In this document: positions 1 to 8,483 of the stretch, piece after piece
Layout: each line of letters starts with the position of its first letter
Position numbering within the stretch: the first letter of the stretch is position 1
Assembly: GCF_015101885.1 (NCBI RefSeq)
Contig: NZ_CP062941.1
Location: 806,001-870,000, forward strand
Source of the DNA: Massilia litorea
Lineage (GTDB): Bacteria; Pseudomonadota; Gammaproteobacteria; Burkholderiales; Burkholderiaceae_D
Length of the DNA stretch: 64,000 nt
Direction: 5' to 3'
Position numbers and translations under genes: made by a program
Notes under the pieces: generated by a model
Seen by the model: only the letters and a program-made list of their open reading frames with translations
Database searches by the model: none
Told to the model about the DNA's origin: nothing

Positions 1-46
1 GCAGGCGCCAGCGGTGCGCGGTCCGTTTGTTCACGTAGGTTGCCAT
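1..46 (-). CDS. lptC: LptC N-terminus (partial, runs off the window)
   Basis: Only 15 codons are visible, reading MATYVNKRTAHRWRL from an ATG at 46. An in-frame stop lies 12 bases upstream, so this is the only possible ATG start. It follows kdsC by 32 bases on the same strand. In many proteobacteria kdsC is followed by lptC, lptA and lptB, and a basic N-terminus just before a membrane anchor fits LptC, the bitopic inner-membrane subunit of the LPS transport bridge. The identification rests mainly on gene order. No clear Shine-Dalgarno sequence precedes the ATG. Confidence 0.5.
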   Translation of the reverse strand, partial: MATYVNKRTAHRWRL

Positions 47-78
47 GCGGTTAAGCGCTTAGTCGAATTCATTTGAAC

Positions 79-609
79 TCATGCGAAATAGGGCGAGAGC
101 GCCTGCTCGTACGTGCCCTGGGCGCGCATGACCATGTCGCACACTTCGCGCACGGCGCCGCGGCCGCCGCCGGCTTTCGTCACATAGTGCGCACGGTGCT
201 GCACTTCCGGATGCCCGGTCGGCACCGTCACGGCGAAACCGACTTTCGTCAGCAGCGGCAGGTCGATCACGTCGTCGCCGATGTAGCCGCACTGCTCGGC
301 CGTGAAGCCGGTCTGCTCGAGCAGCTCGGCAAACGCGACGCGCTTGTCATGGTGGCCCTGCCAGACGTGGTTGATGCCGAGGTCGCGGGCACGCGCCAGC
401 ACGATCGGCGATTTGCGCGCGCTGATGATGGCGGTGATCACGCCCGTCTTCTGCAGCAGCTGGATGCCGAGGCCATCGAGCACGTTGAAGGTCTTGGTGA
501 CCTCGCCGTCCGGCCCATAGGTCAGGCTGCCGTCGGTCAGGATGCCGTCGACGTCGAAGATCATCACTTTTACGCGCGCCGCGCGGGTCATGTGTTCCAG
601 CGGGGTCAT
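79..609 (-). CDS. kdsC: 3-deoxy-D-manno-octulosonate 8-phosphate phosphatase KdsC
   Basis: This 176-residue protein is a HAD-superfamily phosphatase that removes phosphate from KDO-8-phosphate, giving the KDO used in LPS inner core. The catalytic motif DVDGILTDG starts at residue 19 with nucleophile Asp19 and acid/base Asp21. The acidic motif IGDDVIDLP near residue 114 completes the metal site. It lacks a large cap domain, as expected for the small tetrameric KdsC class, and its length is normal. The ATG directly abuts the kdsD stop codon, and GGTGA ends five bases upstream, so the two are translated from one message. Confidence 0.95.
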   Translation of the reverse strand: MTPLEHMTRAARVKVMIFDVDGILTDGSLTYGPDGEVTKTFNVLDGLGIQLLQKTGVITAIISARKSPIVLARARDLGINHVWQGHHDKRVAFAELLEQTGFTAEQCGYIGDDVIDLPLLTKVGFAVTVPTGHPEVQHRAHYVTKAGGGRGAVREVCDMVMRAQGTYEQALSPYFA

Positions 610-1632
610 TTAAATCACCTTGGCGCGCGTCAGGTCGTGGATGTGCAGCGCGCCGACCAGCACGCCCGCTTCATCGACGACCAGCATCTGGTTGATGCGG
701 AACTCTTCCATGATCGCGACCGCGTCGACCGCCAGCTGGTCGGGGTGCACGGTGCGCGCGCCGACGTGCATCACGTCGCGGATGGTCACATTCGAAAAGT
801 CCTGCATGCGCTCGATCAGGCGGCGCAGGTCGCCGTCGGTGAACACACCCAGCGGCTTGAAGCCGGGGTCGACCACGGCCGTCATGCCCATGCCCTTCTG
901 GCTGATCTCCAGCAGCGCGCGGGTGAGCGGCGTATCCGGGGTCACGGCGGGAATCGCTTCTCCGCTGCGCATCACGTCGCGCACATGGGTCAGCAGGCGC
1001 CGGCCCAGGGCGCCGCCCGGATGCGAGCGCGCGAAGTCTTCCTCGCGGAAGCCGTGCGCATCGAGCAGCGCCACGGCCAGCGCGTCGCCCAGGGCCAGCG
1101 TGACGGTGGTGCTGGCGGTCGGCGCCAGGTTCAGGGGGCAGGCTTCCTTGGACACCGAGACGTCGAGGTGGACGTCGGAGAGCTGCGCCAGGCGCGATTG
1201 CGGCTTGCCGGTCATCGCGATCAGGGGCGTGCCCATGCGTTTCACGACCGGCAGGATGTCCATCAATTCGGAGGATTCGCCGGAATACGAGATCGCGATG
1301 AACACGTCCTTGTCGGTCACCATGCCGAGGTCGCCGTGGGCGGCTTCACCCGGGTGGACGAACATGGCCGGGGTCCCGGTCGAGGCCAGGGTCGCGGCGA
1401 TCTTGCGCGCGATATGGCCGGATTTGCCCATGCCCGACACCACCACGCGGCCGGTGCAGGCGAACATCAGGCCGACCGCGCGGGCGACGCTGTCGTCGGC
1501 GCCGAGACGGGCGTGCATGGCGTGGATGGCGTCGGCCTCGATGGTCAGGGTTTCGCGCGCCAGCTCCAGCACGCGGCGCGACTGGTTCTCGTCAAAACTG
1601 TTCAGCATTGTTTTTTCATCGGTTACACTCAT
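610..1632 (-). CDS. kdsD: Arabinose-5-phosphate isomerase KdsD
   Basis: KdsD converts ribulose-5-phosphate to arabinose-5-phosphate, the first step towards KDO. The N-terminal half is a SIS sugar-isomerase domain with SGMGKSGHIARKIA and the HPGEAAHGDLGM segment. The C-terminal half carries two CBS domains, as in E. coli KdsD. The ATG at 1632 gives 340 residues. A second ATG at 1608 (MLNSFDENQ) gives 332 and may be the true start, because the best -10 element places transcription initiation at about 1632. It heads the kdsD-kdsC-lptC operon and is divergent from the Kef antiporter gene. Confidence 0.93.
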   Translation of the reverse strand: MSVTDEKTMLNSFDENQSRRVLELARETLTIEADAIHAMHARLGADDSVARAVGLMFACTGRVVVSGMGKSGHIARKIAATLASTGTPAMFVHPGEAAHGDLGMVTDKDVFIAISYSGESSELMDILPVVKRMGTPLIAMTGKPQSRLAQLSDVHLDVSVSKEACPLNLAPTASTTVTLALGDALAVALLDAHGFREEDFARSHPGGALGRRLLTHVRDVMRSGEAIPAVTPDTPLTRALLEISQKGMGMTAVVDPGFKPLGVFTDGDLRRLIERMQDFSNVTIRDVMHVGARTVHPDQLAVDAVAIMEEFRINQMLVVDEAGVLVGALHIHDLTRAKVI

Positions 1633-1638
1633 TCTGTA

Positions 1639-1644
1639 AGTATA
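1639..1644 (-). promoter_or_regulatory. Candidate -10 element for kdsD
   Basis: The minus strand reads TATACT here, within TTTATACTT. No good -35 hexamer lies at 16-18 bases. Standard spacing puts the transcription start at about 1632, the first base of the upstream kdsD ATG. The message would then be leaderless, or translation begins at the ATG at 1608. Confidence 0.35.
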
Positions 1645-1719
1645 AACGAATTGCGAAAGCAAAAAACTTGCCAGACGTATCAAAACCACGATCGCTCAGC
1701 ATAAAGATCTTAAAAACGC

Positions 1720-3699
1720 ATGGCATCCGGACTTGAATTGACCCTGCTGCTGCTCGGCAGCGCCGTGCTCGGCGTGGTCGTGTTTCGCAGCCTGCACCTG
1801 CCGCCGATGCTGGGTTACCTGGCCGTCGGCGTGCTGATCGGCCCGCACGCTTTCGGCCTCGCGGCGGAAACCGGCGCGACCCACGCGCTGGCCGAATTCG
1901 GTGTCGTATTTTTGATGTTTTCCATCGGCCTCGAATTTTCGCTGGCCCAGCTGCGCTCGATGCGGCGCATCGTGTTCGGGCTGGGACTGGCGCAGGTGGT
2001 GCTGACCATCGTCGCCACCATCCTGGGCGGCTTCGTTCTGACGATGTGGGCGCCGCAGCTGCACATCAGCTGGCAGGCCGCCTTTGCCCTGGGCGGCGCG
2101 CTGGCGATGTCGTCGACCGCCATCGTCGTCAAACTGCTGACCGAGCGGCTGGAGCTGGAAAGCGACCACGGACGGCGCATCATCGGCATCCTGCTGTTCC
2201 AGGACCTGGCCGTGGTGCCGCTCCTGATCCTGATCCCCGCGCTGGCGAAAGACCCGGAAAACCTGGTGAAAACCCTGGCCTGGGCGGGCCTCAAAGCCGC
2301 GGCGGTGCTGGCCCTGCTGCTGTTCTTCGGCCAGAAACTGATGCGCAACTGGTTCACCATTGTCGCCAAGCGCCGCTCGCAGGAGCTGTTCATGCTGAAC
2401 CTGCTCTTGGTGACGCTGGGCGCGGCCTGGATCACCGAGCGCGCCGGCCTGTCGATGGCGCTGGGCGCATTCGTCGCCGGCATGCTGATCTCGGAAACCC
2501 AGTTCAAGCACCAGGTCGAGGAAGACATCAAGCCCTTCCGCGACGTGCTGCTCGGCCTCTTCTTCATCACGATCGGCATGCTGCTGAACGTGGAAGTGGT
2601 GATCACCCACTGGTGGCTCGTGCTGGTGCTGCTGGCCATTCCCGTGCTGCTGAAATTCGCGCTGATCGCGGCGCTGGCGAAGGCCTTCGGTTCCTCGGAC
2701 GGGGTCGCGATGCGCACCGGTCTCGCCCTGGCCCAGGCCGGCGAGTTCGGCTTCGTGCTGCTGAACATGGCGTCCGGCTCGAAGCTGCTCGACCCGTTCC
2801 TGATGCAGCTCGTATTGGCCTCGATGGTGCTGTCGATGCTGGTCGCGCCCTTCGTCATCGCCAAGTCCGACCAGATCGTCATGAAGATCGCCGCCAACGA
2901 ATGGATGATGCAGTCGCTCCAGCTGACCCAGCTGGCGAGCCGCACGATGGCCGCGCAAAAGCACGTCATTCTCGCCGGCTTCGGGCGCAGCGGCCAGAGC
3001 GTGGCGACTTTGCTGTCCGACGAAAAGCTGCCCTGGTATGCGCTCGACCTCGATCCGGAACGGGTGCAGGAAGCGCAGGCGGCGGGCTCCAGCGTCTCCT
3101 ACGGCGACGCCGGACGGCGCGAGTCGCTGATCGCGGCCGGCATCAATCGCGCCAGCGCCCTGGTGATTACGTTTGCCGACACGCGCGCGGCCTTGAAAGT
3201 GCTGCACCTGGTGCACGAGCTGGCGCCCTCGCTGCCGGTGATCGTCAGGAGCCATGACGACAGCGACCTCGAACTGCTGCGCCAGGCGGGGGCGACGGAA
3301 GTCGTGCCGGAAGCGCTCGAGAGCAGCCTGATGCTGGCCTCGCACGCGCTGGTCGTGGTCGGCGTACCGCTGCGCCGCGTGGTGCACCGCGTGCAGAGCG
3401 CGCGGGACGAACGCTACGCTTCCCTGCGCGGCTATTTTCACGGCGCCAGCGACCTGATCGACGACCCCGAGCACACCTACGTGCGTTTGCACTCGGTGGT
3501 GCTGAACGCGGATGCGCAGGCGGTCGGGCGGCGCATCGACGAACTCGGGCTGGAAGAGCTGGGGGCCGAAGTCAGCGGCATCCGGCGTGTGCGGGTGCGG
3601 ATCGAACCGATGCCGGGGACGGTGCTGCAGGCGGGAGACGTCGTGGTGCTGCGCGGGTCGGGCGATGCGGTGACGCGGGCGGAGGGGCGCTTGTTATAG
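1720..3699 (+). CDS. Kef/CPA2-family monovalent cation:proton antiporter with RCK domains
   Basis: This 659-residue inner-membrane protein has about 12 hydrophobic segments in residues 1-390, including the CPA2 signatures PPMLGYLAVGVLIGP and FGVVFLMFSIGLEFSL. A cytoplasmic RCK_N/TrkA-N Rossmann domain follows from about residue 410 (HVILAGFGRSGQSVATLL), then a TrkA-C-like ligand-binding domain from about 570. The architecture matches K+/H+ antiporters of the KefB/KefC/YbaL group; the exact ion and any glutathione gating cannot be read from sequence. It is divergent from kdsD, as in many betaproteobacteria. The start is the first ATG, with only a weak upstream ribosome site. Confidence 0.9.
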   Translation: MASGLELTLLLLGSAVLGVVVFRSLHLPPMLGYLAVGVLIGPHAFGLAAETGATHALAEFGVVFLMFSIGLEFSLAQLRSMRRIVFGLGLAQVVLTIVATILGGFVLTMWAPQLHISWQAAFALGGALAMSSTAIVVKLLTERLELESDHGRRIIGILLFQDLAVVPLLILIPALAKDPENLVKTLAWAGLKAAAVLALLLFFGQKLMRNWFTIVAKRRSQELFMLNLLLVTLGAAWITERAGLSMALGAFVAGMLISETQFKHQVEEDIKPFRDVLLGLFFITIGMLLNVEVVITHWWLVLVLLAIPVLLKFALIAALAKAFGSSDGVAMRTGLALAQAGEFGFVLLNMASGSKLLDPFLMQLVLASMVLSMLVAPFVIAKSDQIVMKIAANEWMMQSLQLTQLASRTMAAQKHVILAGFGRSGQSVATLLSDEKLPWYALDLDPERVQEAQAAGSSVSYGDAGRRESLIAAGINRASALVITFADTRAALKVLHLVHELAPSLPVIVRSHDDSDLELLRQAGATEVVPEALESSLMLASHALVVVGVPLRRVVHRVQSARDERYASLRGYFHGASDLIDDPEHTYVRLHSVVLNADAQAVGRRIDELGLEELGAEVSGIRRVRVRIEPMPGTVLQAGDVVVLRGSGDAVTRAEGRLL

Positions 3700-3729
3700 G
3701 CAACGCTGTGCAACGGGCCGAAGGGACCC

Positions 3730-3791
3730 AGGGTGGGCGGCGTCAAAACCAACAATATTCGATCTTCCGGGCGAAGCCGCCCACCCTACGG
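3730..3791. repeat. REP-like palindromic element, copy 1
   Basis: Twelve-base arms AGGGTGGGCGGC (3730-3741) and GCCGCCCACCCT (3776-3787) flank a 34-base spacer, followed by ACGGG. The arms share the GTAGGGTGGGC core with four other intergenic sites in the window (5961, 25453, 38400, 56463). This copy sits between the convergent antiporter and diguanylate cyclase genes. Confidence 0.7.
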
Positions 3792-3821
3792 GCCTGTTCG
3801 ACGTTCCCGGTAAATGCCATT

Positions 3822-4943
3822 TCACCCCGCCATGACCACCCGGTTGCGCCCTGCTTCCTTCGCCTGATACAAGGCGCCGTCGGCGGAAGCGACGAGCGCC
3901 TGTGCCACGCCTTCGATCGCATGGTCGCGCGCGTAATCGTCGAGGGCAGCGACGCCGATCGAGACCGACACGTTCAGGTACTGCCCGCCCGCCAGGTCGA
4001 AGGGCTTGTCGGCCACGCCCGCGCGGATGCGGTCGGCGACCATGGCGGCCGCCTGCAAATCGGCATTGATCAGCAGGACGACGAATTCTTCTCCGCCGAA
4101 GCGCGCCAGCGCGTCCGACACCCGCAATTCCATCTTGATGCGCGCCGCGACTTCGCGCAGCACGTCGTCGCCCGCCTGGTGTCCAACGCTGTCGTTGACC
4201 TTTTTGAAATAATCGACGTCGATGAACATGAAGGAGATGTGGTAATTCTGGCGCTGGGCGCGCGCGATTTCTTCCACCAGGCGCCGGTCGATGTAGCGGC
4301 GGTTGTAGACGCCGGTCAGCGGATCGGTCAGCCCGATGTATTTCAACATCTCGTTGCTGATCACGTTTTCCAGGCAGATCGCGATGATCGAGGCCATGTG
4401 CTCGACGAAATCGGTGCCGAGCGCCGCGGTGAAGCGCTGGGGGTCGCAGCTGCCCAGGTTCAGGCTGCCGATCAGGCGTTTATTGCGCAGCAGCGGCACC
4501 AGCGCCACGCTTTCCAGGCCCGCGGGCGGATGCGGGAACATCGCGCCATGCGCGGCGCGCGAATACGGCCCCAGGCGCGGACGCGGGCGTTCGCCCGGCT
4601 CAAAGCCGAGTTCGACCGCGTGCTCGCAGAACAGCAGGTTGGGAAAACTCTCGAAATCGACGCCCAGCTTGTGCATCACCGTATAGATGTCGGCGTCGGT
4701 GTCGACCAGGGAGAGGGTCACGCTGTCGAGGTCGGAAATGACGGGCAGCAGGCGGAAGATCGTGCCGACCAGCTGCGGAAAATTCGAGGCGCCGACGATT
4801 TCGAGGTCGAAGGCCTGGTGGCGCGCCATGATCTCGTGATTGCGTTGGGCCTGCTCCATGACATAGCCGATCCGCGCACGCAGGCCTTCGTTCTCGGCAA
4901 TGAGGTCCCGCAGGTCGGGCAATACGGCGTCCGGCTGGCGCAT
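3822..4943 (-). CDS. Diguanylate cyclase with N-terminal DUF484/GAF-like sensor domain
   Basis: The protein has 373 residues from the ATG at 4943, which has AAAGGA six bases upstream; an ATG at 4949 and a TTG at 4961 are alternatives. Residues 1-190 resemble the DUF484/GAF fold, beginning with a coiled segment IAENEGLRARIGYVMEQAQR. A GGDEF domain fills the C-terminal half, with DPLTGVYNRRYID, the FIDVDYFKKVND metal-binding segment and an intact GGEEF active site, so it should make cyclic di-GMP from GTP. I see no RxxD inhibitory site before the GGEEF and no EAL domain. It has no signal peptide or membrane segment and is probably cytosolic. The signal sensed is unknown. Confidence 0.93.
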   Translation of the reverse strand: MRQPDAVLPDLRDLIAENEGLRARIGYVMEQAQRNHEIMARHQAFDLEIVGASNFPQLVGTIFRLLPVISDLDSVTLSLVDTDADIYTVMHKLGVDFESFPNLLFCEHAVELGFEPGERPRPRLGPYSRAAHGAMFPHPPAGLESVALVPLLRNKRLIGSLNLGSCDPQRFTAALGTDFVEHMASIIAICLENVISNEMLKYIGLTDPLTGVYNRRYIDRRLVEEIARAQRQNYHISFMFIDVDYFKKVNDSVGHQAGDDVLREVAARIKMELRVSDALARFGGEEFVVLLINADLQAAAMVADRIRAGVADKPFDLAGGQYLNVSVSIGVAALDDYARDHAIEGVAQALVASADGALYQAKEAGRNRVVMAG

Positions 4944-5041
4944 GGGCATTCCTTTTAGCAATAGCCGTTACATTACGTGAGTTTTCGGCAATTGAGAACG
5001 GGATTGCCGCTTTTTTCGCGCGCGGCTGGCCCGGCGCAGCC

Positions 5042-5887
5042 TTAAAACGACAGGCTGACCTCGAACGCCTGCCCGACGCGCAGGATGCCGCCGCTGCCCT
5101 CGCTCACGATGCAGTTCATGCCGACGCACACTGCCCCGTCCAGGATCGCCCTGGCGCGCCAGGATTGCAGGATGTCGAGCGGATCCGGGCCGGGGATGCC
5201 GGTGGCTTGGTCGATGGCCGGGATCGGACAGCGCGCGCAGGGTTTCACCGGCCGGATCACGATCTCGCCCGCACGCAGCGAGGCGGTGTAGTCCTCTTCG
5301 AACGGGTCGGTGTCCGCGACCACCAGGTTCGGGCGGAAGCGGTCCATCGGCAGGGCCGCGCGTCCGGCGGCGCGCATGCGGCCGTTGATCTCGTCGAGTG
5401 CCGATGCGCCGATCAGCAGCAGCGGATAGGCGTCGGCGAAGCGCGCGGACGAGGGTGCGCCGCCAGTCCATTTTTCGCTGGTCGGGCGGGCCGCATCGGG
5501 CTTGCAGCGCACCAGGCGGCAGCGGGTGCCGAGCACGTCGCCGAACCAGGCGGCGGCCCCGTCGCCGCAGTCGATCGCGTCGACCACGTCGTCCCAGATC
5601 TGCACGCGCCGCGTAGGTGCTACCGCTTCCAGGGCCAGCGGCAGGCGCAGCGGGCACGCGCCGGGAGCGGTGACCACCAGCGCACCATCCTCGACGCGCG
5701 GATTGATGGTGGCCATGCGTGGGAACTCGCGCTGGGTCAGGAACTGGCCCTCATCGGTGACGAGCATCCATTCGCGGTCGTGCACGCCGTGCGCGGCCAG
5801 GCCGGAGACGGTGACGACCGCCTGATCGACCGGCATGGCGGCGCAGGATTTGATCGGGTACAGGATGAGGTGGGAGAGCGTGGGCAT
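5042..5887 (-). CDS. MOSC domain protein (YcbX-like)
   Basis: This 281-residue protein starts at MPTLSHLILYPIKSC, a typical opening of the MOSC N-terminal beta-barrel domain. The C-terminal MOSC domain follows from about residue 130, with FRPNLVVADTDPFEEDYTA and the conserved cysteine region KPCARCPIPAIDQATG. Proteins of this type handle the sulfurated molybdenum cofactor; E. coli YcbX acts in detoxification of N-hydroxylated base analogues. It lacks the 2Fe-2S ferredoxin tail found on YcbX, so it would need a separate electron donor. It stands alone between the cyclase and the phosphatase gene. Confidence 0.88.
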   Translation of the reverse strand: MPTLSHLILYPIKSCAAMPVDQAVVTVSGLAAHGVHDREWMLVTDEGQFLTQREFPRMATINPRVEDGALVVTAPGACPLRLPLALEAVAPTRRVQIWDDVVDAIDCGDGAAAWFGDVLGTRCRLVRCKPDAARPTSEKWTGGAPSSARFADAYPLLLIGASALDEINGRMRAAGRAALPMDRFRPNLVVADTDPFEEDYTASLRAGEIVIRPVKPCARCPIPAIDQATGIPGPDPLDILQSWRARAILDGAVCVGMNCIVSEGSGGILRVGQAFEVSLSF

Positions 5888-5960
5888 TGCTGCGATGGGT
5901 GCGTGTCGAAGGGTCGACAGTATCGCATCAATCGGGCCGCATGAATGCTGGTCGTGCAAA

Positions 5961-5984
5961 CGCGTGGGCTCGAGAGCCCACGCG
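5961..5984 (-). terminator. Perfect hairpin, REP-like copy 2, downstream of the PhoX gene
   Basis: CGCGTGGGCT and AGCCCACGCG form a perfect ten-base stem with a CGAG loop. On the minus strand the stem is followed only by TTTGC, so if it terminates the phosphatase transcript it does so without a long U-tract. The GCGTGGGC arms match the REP-like family elsewhere in the window. Confidence 0.55.
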
Positions 5985-6036
5985 TTACACCGTCAACGAC
6001 CACGCGCCGCCTGTAAAAGCGACGCGCGGTAAACCA

Positions 6037-8019
6037 TCAGGCCTTGGCCAGCTTCATCTGGCTCAACTCCCCCGTCAGATACCCCACCGCCGCGCCGAAT
6101 TTATCCTTGTAATTCGCGCGCACCAGCGGATCGAGGGTGGTCTTGACGACGTTGTGAATCCCGCCCCAATCACCCGCGTGCTGGAAGTTGCTCATGATGT
6201 AGGTCCAGCCGTTGAGTTCATCGACCGCATGCAGGCCGGTGGACTCGCCGCCAGCCGGAATCGACATCAGGCGCGACAGCACTTTGGTGTCGACGTTATA
6301 GGCCCACAGGAAGTTATTCACGTGCTGGCCGCTGTCTTCGCCGATAAACAGCGTGCGCATCTTTTCCGAGAATTTCAAATTGTCCGGATTGCCGATGCGG
6401 TCCGGATTGGCGGTGTTGCCGAGGGCGTCGGCGGGAATGTCTTCGCCGGTCAGCAGCGCTTTTACATCGACCGGCATCCACTCGCTGTTGATGGCCGCGC
6501 CGCCAAGATCCTTCTGGCCGCCCGCCAGTTTTAAAGCCATCACGGCGCCGGCATTCAGGGCCTTCGGAATCGAGATGCCATTGCCGGGCACGTTCAGCGC
6601 ATTGCCCGCCACCATCGCGCTCTGGCAGTTCTGCAGCGCCGAATAGGCGACCTTGTCCGCCGCGTTGACGGTCGTGCCTTCCATTTTCGTAAAGCCCATC
6701 GAGGCGCCGACCAGGGCGGCGTAGCGGTGGGTCTCGAGGAAAGCGGCGGCCTTTTCCATGCCGGGTTTCAGCTTGATCCACTCGATGGCGCCGTTCGCCG
6801 CCACCCGGGTAAACGTCGGGTCTTGCGGATCGAGCGTGCGCACGTCCATGATGTCGGTTGCTTTGAGCGAGGCGGCCAGGGCGCGGATCTCGGCGCTGGT
6901 GGCGGAACCGAGCCTGATCCAGGTGAGCGGCGCGGCGGCGCCCTGCGGATCGAGCGAGAAGCCGGCGCCGACTTTCGCGACATACAGGGTGCCGCTCGAC
7001 AGGTCTTTTTCCTTGTCGGCGACAAAGACAAAATAGCCGCTGTTGGTGGCGTCGTCGCCCATCAGCACGGTGCGCTGGTCCGGCATCACCTGCACCAGTT
7101 CGTGCGAGATGCGGCCCAGGCAGTAGTGCTTTTTGATGGAGGCCGTACCGTCCGGGTTGACCGTCACTTCCGGCAGGTGGCCGTAGTTATACGGGTTGGC
7201 CGCCGTCTCGCTGCCGTACAAATTCTTGCTGAAGGCTTTGAATTGCGCATCGCTTGCCGCCGTAAAAGCGTTCGGTTCGTATTCCTCGCTCGACAGGTGG
7301 GTGCCCCAGGGAGACAGGCTGGCGCCGCAGGTGATCCACAGGCCCTCGACGCTGGACGTGTCGACGTTGTGGTATTTCACGAGGCTCAGTTTGCCGGTCG
7401 CCTGATCCTGGTCGAGGGTCAGCACGCCGATCGGCGACGGCAGGCGGCCGTACATGCCGGTCTTGCCATCCTGGGCGAACGTCGTGTACTCGAACTGCAC
7501 CACGGCGAACACCGGCTTGCCTTTGACACCCGCCACGCTGGCGTTCGGCACGGTCAGGAGCGAGGTGCCGTCCGGCGCGTCGGAAAAGAACTGGCGTTCG
7601 CGGCCGGGAACGGTGGCGTCGATGATCGGCTTGTTCTGGATGTCGTAGTACCCGCCGGCGAGGACAGTGCCGCCGTTGCCGTTGGCGACCAGATCGCCGG
7701 TGATGAAGAAGGGTTGATAGGCCAGCTTGAAATCGAGCTTGCTGGTATCGCTGAAATTCACCGTCATGGTCGAGCCGACCGTGTTGGTCGCCATCGCGGC
7801 GGCATTCGCCAGCGTCGGCGCGGCCATCGAGCTGAAGCTGATCGAGCCAAGGGTGGCGACCGGTGCGCTCGGGGCCAGCGCGTCCGACGCGTCGTCGCTG
7901 CCGCCGCCGCAGGCGGTCAGCAACGACGCCGCGGCAACGCTCCCCAGCGGCAGCATCGGGGCGGCGCCCAGCATGCGCAACAGGCGGCGGCGGGACAGTT
8001 CGGGGGTCGTCGGGTTCAT
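6037..8019 (-). CDS. PhoX-family (DUF839) phosphatase, Tat-exported
   Basis: This 660-residue protein starts at MNPTTPELSRRRLLRML. The SRRRLLRML twin-arginine motif and the hydrophobic stretch after it indicate folded export by Tat. The LLTACGGGS segment could also act as a lipobox. The rest is one DUF839 beta-propeller domain, with LGRISHELVQVMPDQRTVLMGDD and FIGEDSGQHVNNFLWAY typical of PhoX-like enzymes. PhoX is a calcium/iron alkaline phosphatase for scavenging phosphate, but many DUF839 relatives are untested, so the substrate is uncertain. No Pho box or pst genes are visible nearby. The upstream ATG-less extension to 8079 was rejected because the Tat motif should be near the start. Confidence 0.88.
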   Translation of the reverse strand: MNPTTPELSRRRLLRMLGAAPMLPLGSVAAASLLTACGGGSDDASDALAPSAPVATLGSISFSSMAAPTLANAAAMATNTVGSTMTVNFSDTSKLDFKLAYQPFFITGDLVANGNGGTVLAGGYYDIQNKPIIDATVPGRERQFFSDAPDGTSLLTVPNASVAGVKGKPVFAVVQFEYTTFAQDGKTGMYGRLPSPIGVLTLDQDQATGKLSLVKYHNVDTSSVEGLWITCGASLSPWGTHLSSEEYEPNAFTAASDAQFKAFSKNLYGSETAANPYNYGHLPEVTVNPDGTASIKKHYCLGRISHELVQVMPDQRTVLMGDDATNSGYFVFVADKEKDLSSGTLYVAKVGAGFSLDPQGAAAPLTWIRLGSATSAEIRALAASLKATDIMDVRTLDPQDPTFTRVAANGAIEWIKLKPGMEKAAAFLETHRYAALVGASMGFTKMEGTTVNAADKVAYSALQNCQSAMVAGNALNVPGNGISIPKALNAGAVMALKLAGGQKDLGGAAINSEWMPVDVKALLTGEDIPADALGNTANPDRIGNPDNLKFSEKMRTLFIGEDSGQHVNNFLWAYNVDTKVLSRLMSIPAGGESTGLHAVDELNGWTYIMSNFQHAGDWGGIHNVVKTTLDPLVRANYKDKFGAAVGYLTGELSQMKLAKA

Positions 8020-8124
8020 GCGTTTCTCTCCAGGGTTGCGTGATTGCGCGCGGCGGTGGCCGCGTCCATGGAGGAGCACAATAGTGGAGGTGTATGTCAG
8101 GCTGATGACAGCATGCCGCCTCGC

Positions 8125-8436
8125 CTAGTGCAGAGCCCAGTCGGGCAATTCGTCGAAGATTTCGTAGCCCGCCGGTCCGCCCGCCGCTGCCCGCATGCGC
8201 TCGACCAGGGGCGCGGGAACGATGTCTTCCGCCTCGCGGCTGTCCCGCCAAGCATCGATGCCGTCCCACCGCGCCACTGCAAGGTAGACATTCGCGTCGA
8301 TCTGGCTTTTCAGCACGACGCTGCCGCGCGCATCGGGGCAGCCCTGCTGGATGCAGCGCGTCACCTCGCGCCACGCCGCGGCGAATTCCCCTCCACGCTC
8401 GGGGTCCACGCTCCAGCGGTAGATTACTCTGATCAT
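8125..8436 (-). CDS. Small antibiotic-biosynthesis-monooxygenase (ABM)-fold protein
   Basis: This 103-residue protein opens MIRVIYRWSVDPERGGEFA and continues with SQIDANVYLAVARWDGIDAW, matching the dimeric ferredoxin-like ABM fold. Such proteins range from quinol monooxygenases to haem-degrading or purely structural members, and nothing here picks a substrate. GAGG lies six bases before the ATG. The gene starts just 16 bases after a strong minus-strand terminator, so its promoter may overlap that element or it depends on readthrough. Confidence 0.75.
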   Translation of the reverse strand: MIRVIYRWSVDPERGGEFAAAWREVTRCIQQGCPDARGSVVLKSQIDANVYLAVARWDGIDAWRDSREAEDIVPAPLVERMRAAAGGPAGYEIFDELPDWALH

Positions 8437-8451
8437 CGCATCCTCAAATAA

Positions 8452-8483
8452 AAAGCCCCGATACGTGAAGGCAGCGGGGCTTT
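8452..8483 (-). terminator. Intrinsic terminator for a minus-strand transcript entering from the right
   Basis: AAAGCCCCG and CGGGGCTTT form a nine-base stem. On the minus strand it is followed by TTATTT. The direction implies a transcript coming from 8484 or beyond, where no convincing gene remains. Confidence 0.8.

Noticed and set aside
73-1704. Long plus-strand ORF (543 codons) antisense to kdsC and kdsD
   Set aside because: It is a high-GC shadow of two well-recognised minus-strand genes, rich in His, Arg, Gly and Asp with no domain. The same applies to the long antisense ORFs at 1696-3492, 11240-12394, 26772-28451, 30580-32985, 43618-45402, 50622-52523 and 56436-58433.
3730-3791. Classical intrinsic terminator for the Kef antiporter gene
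   Set aside because: The stem encloses a 34-base loop and no U-run follows, so it is better described as a REP-like repeat.
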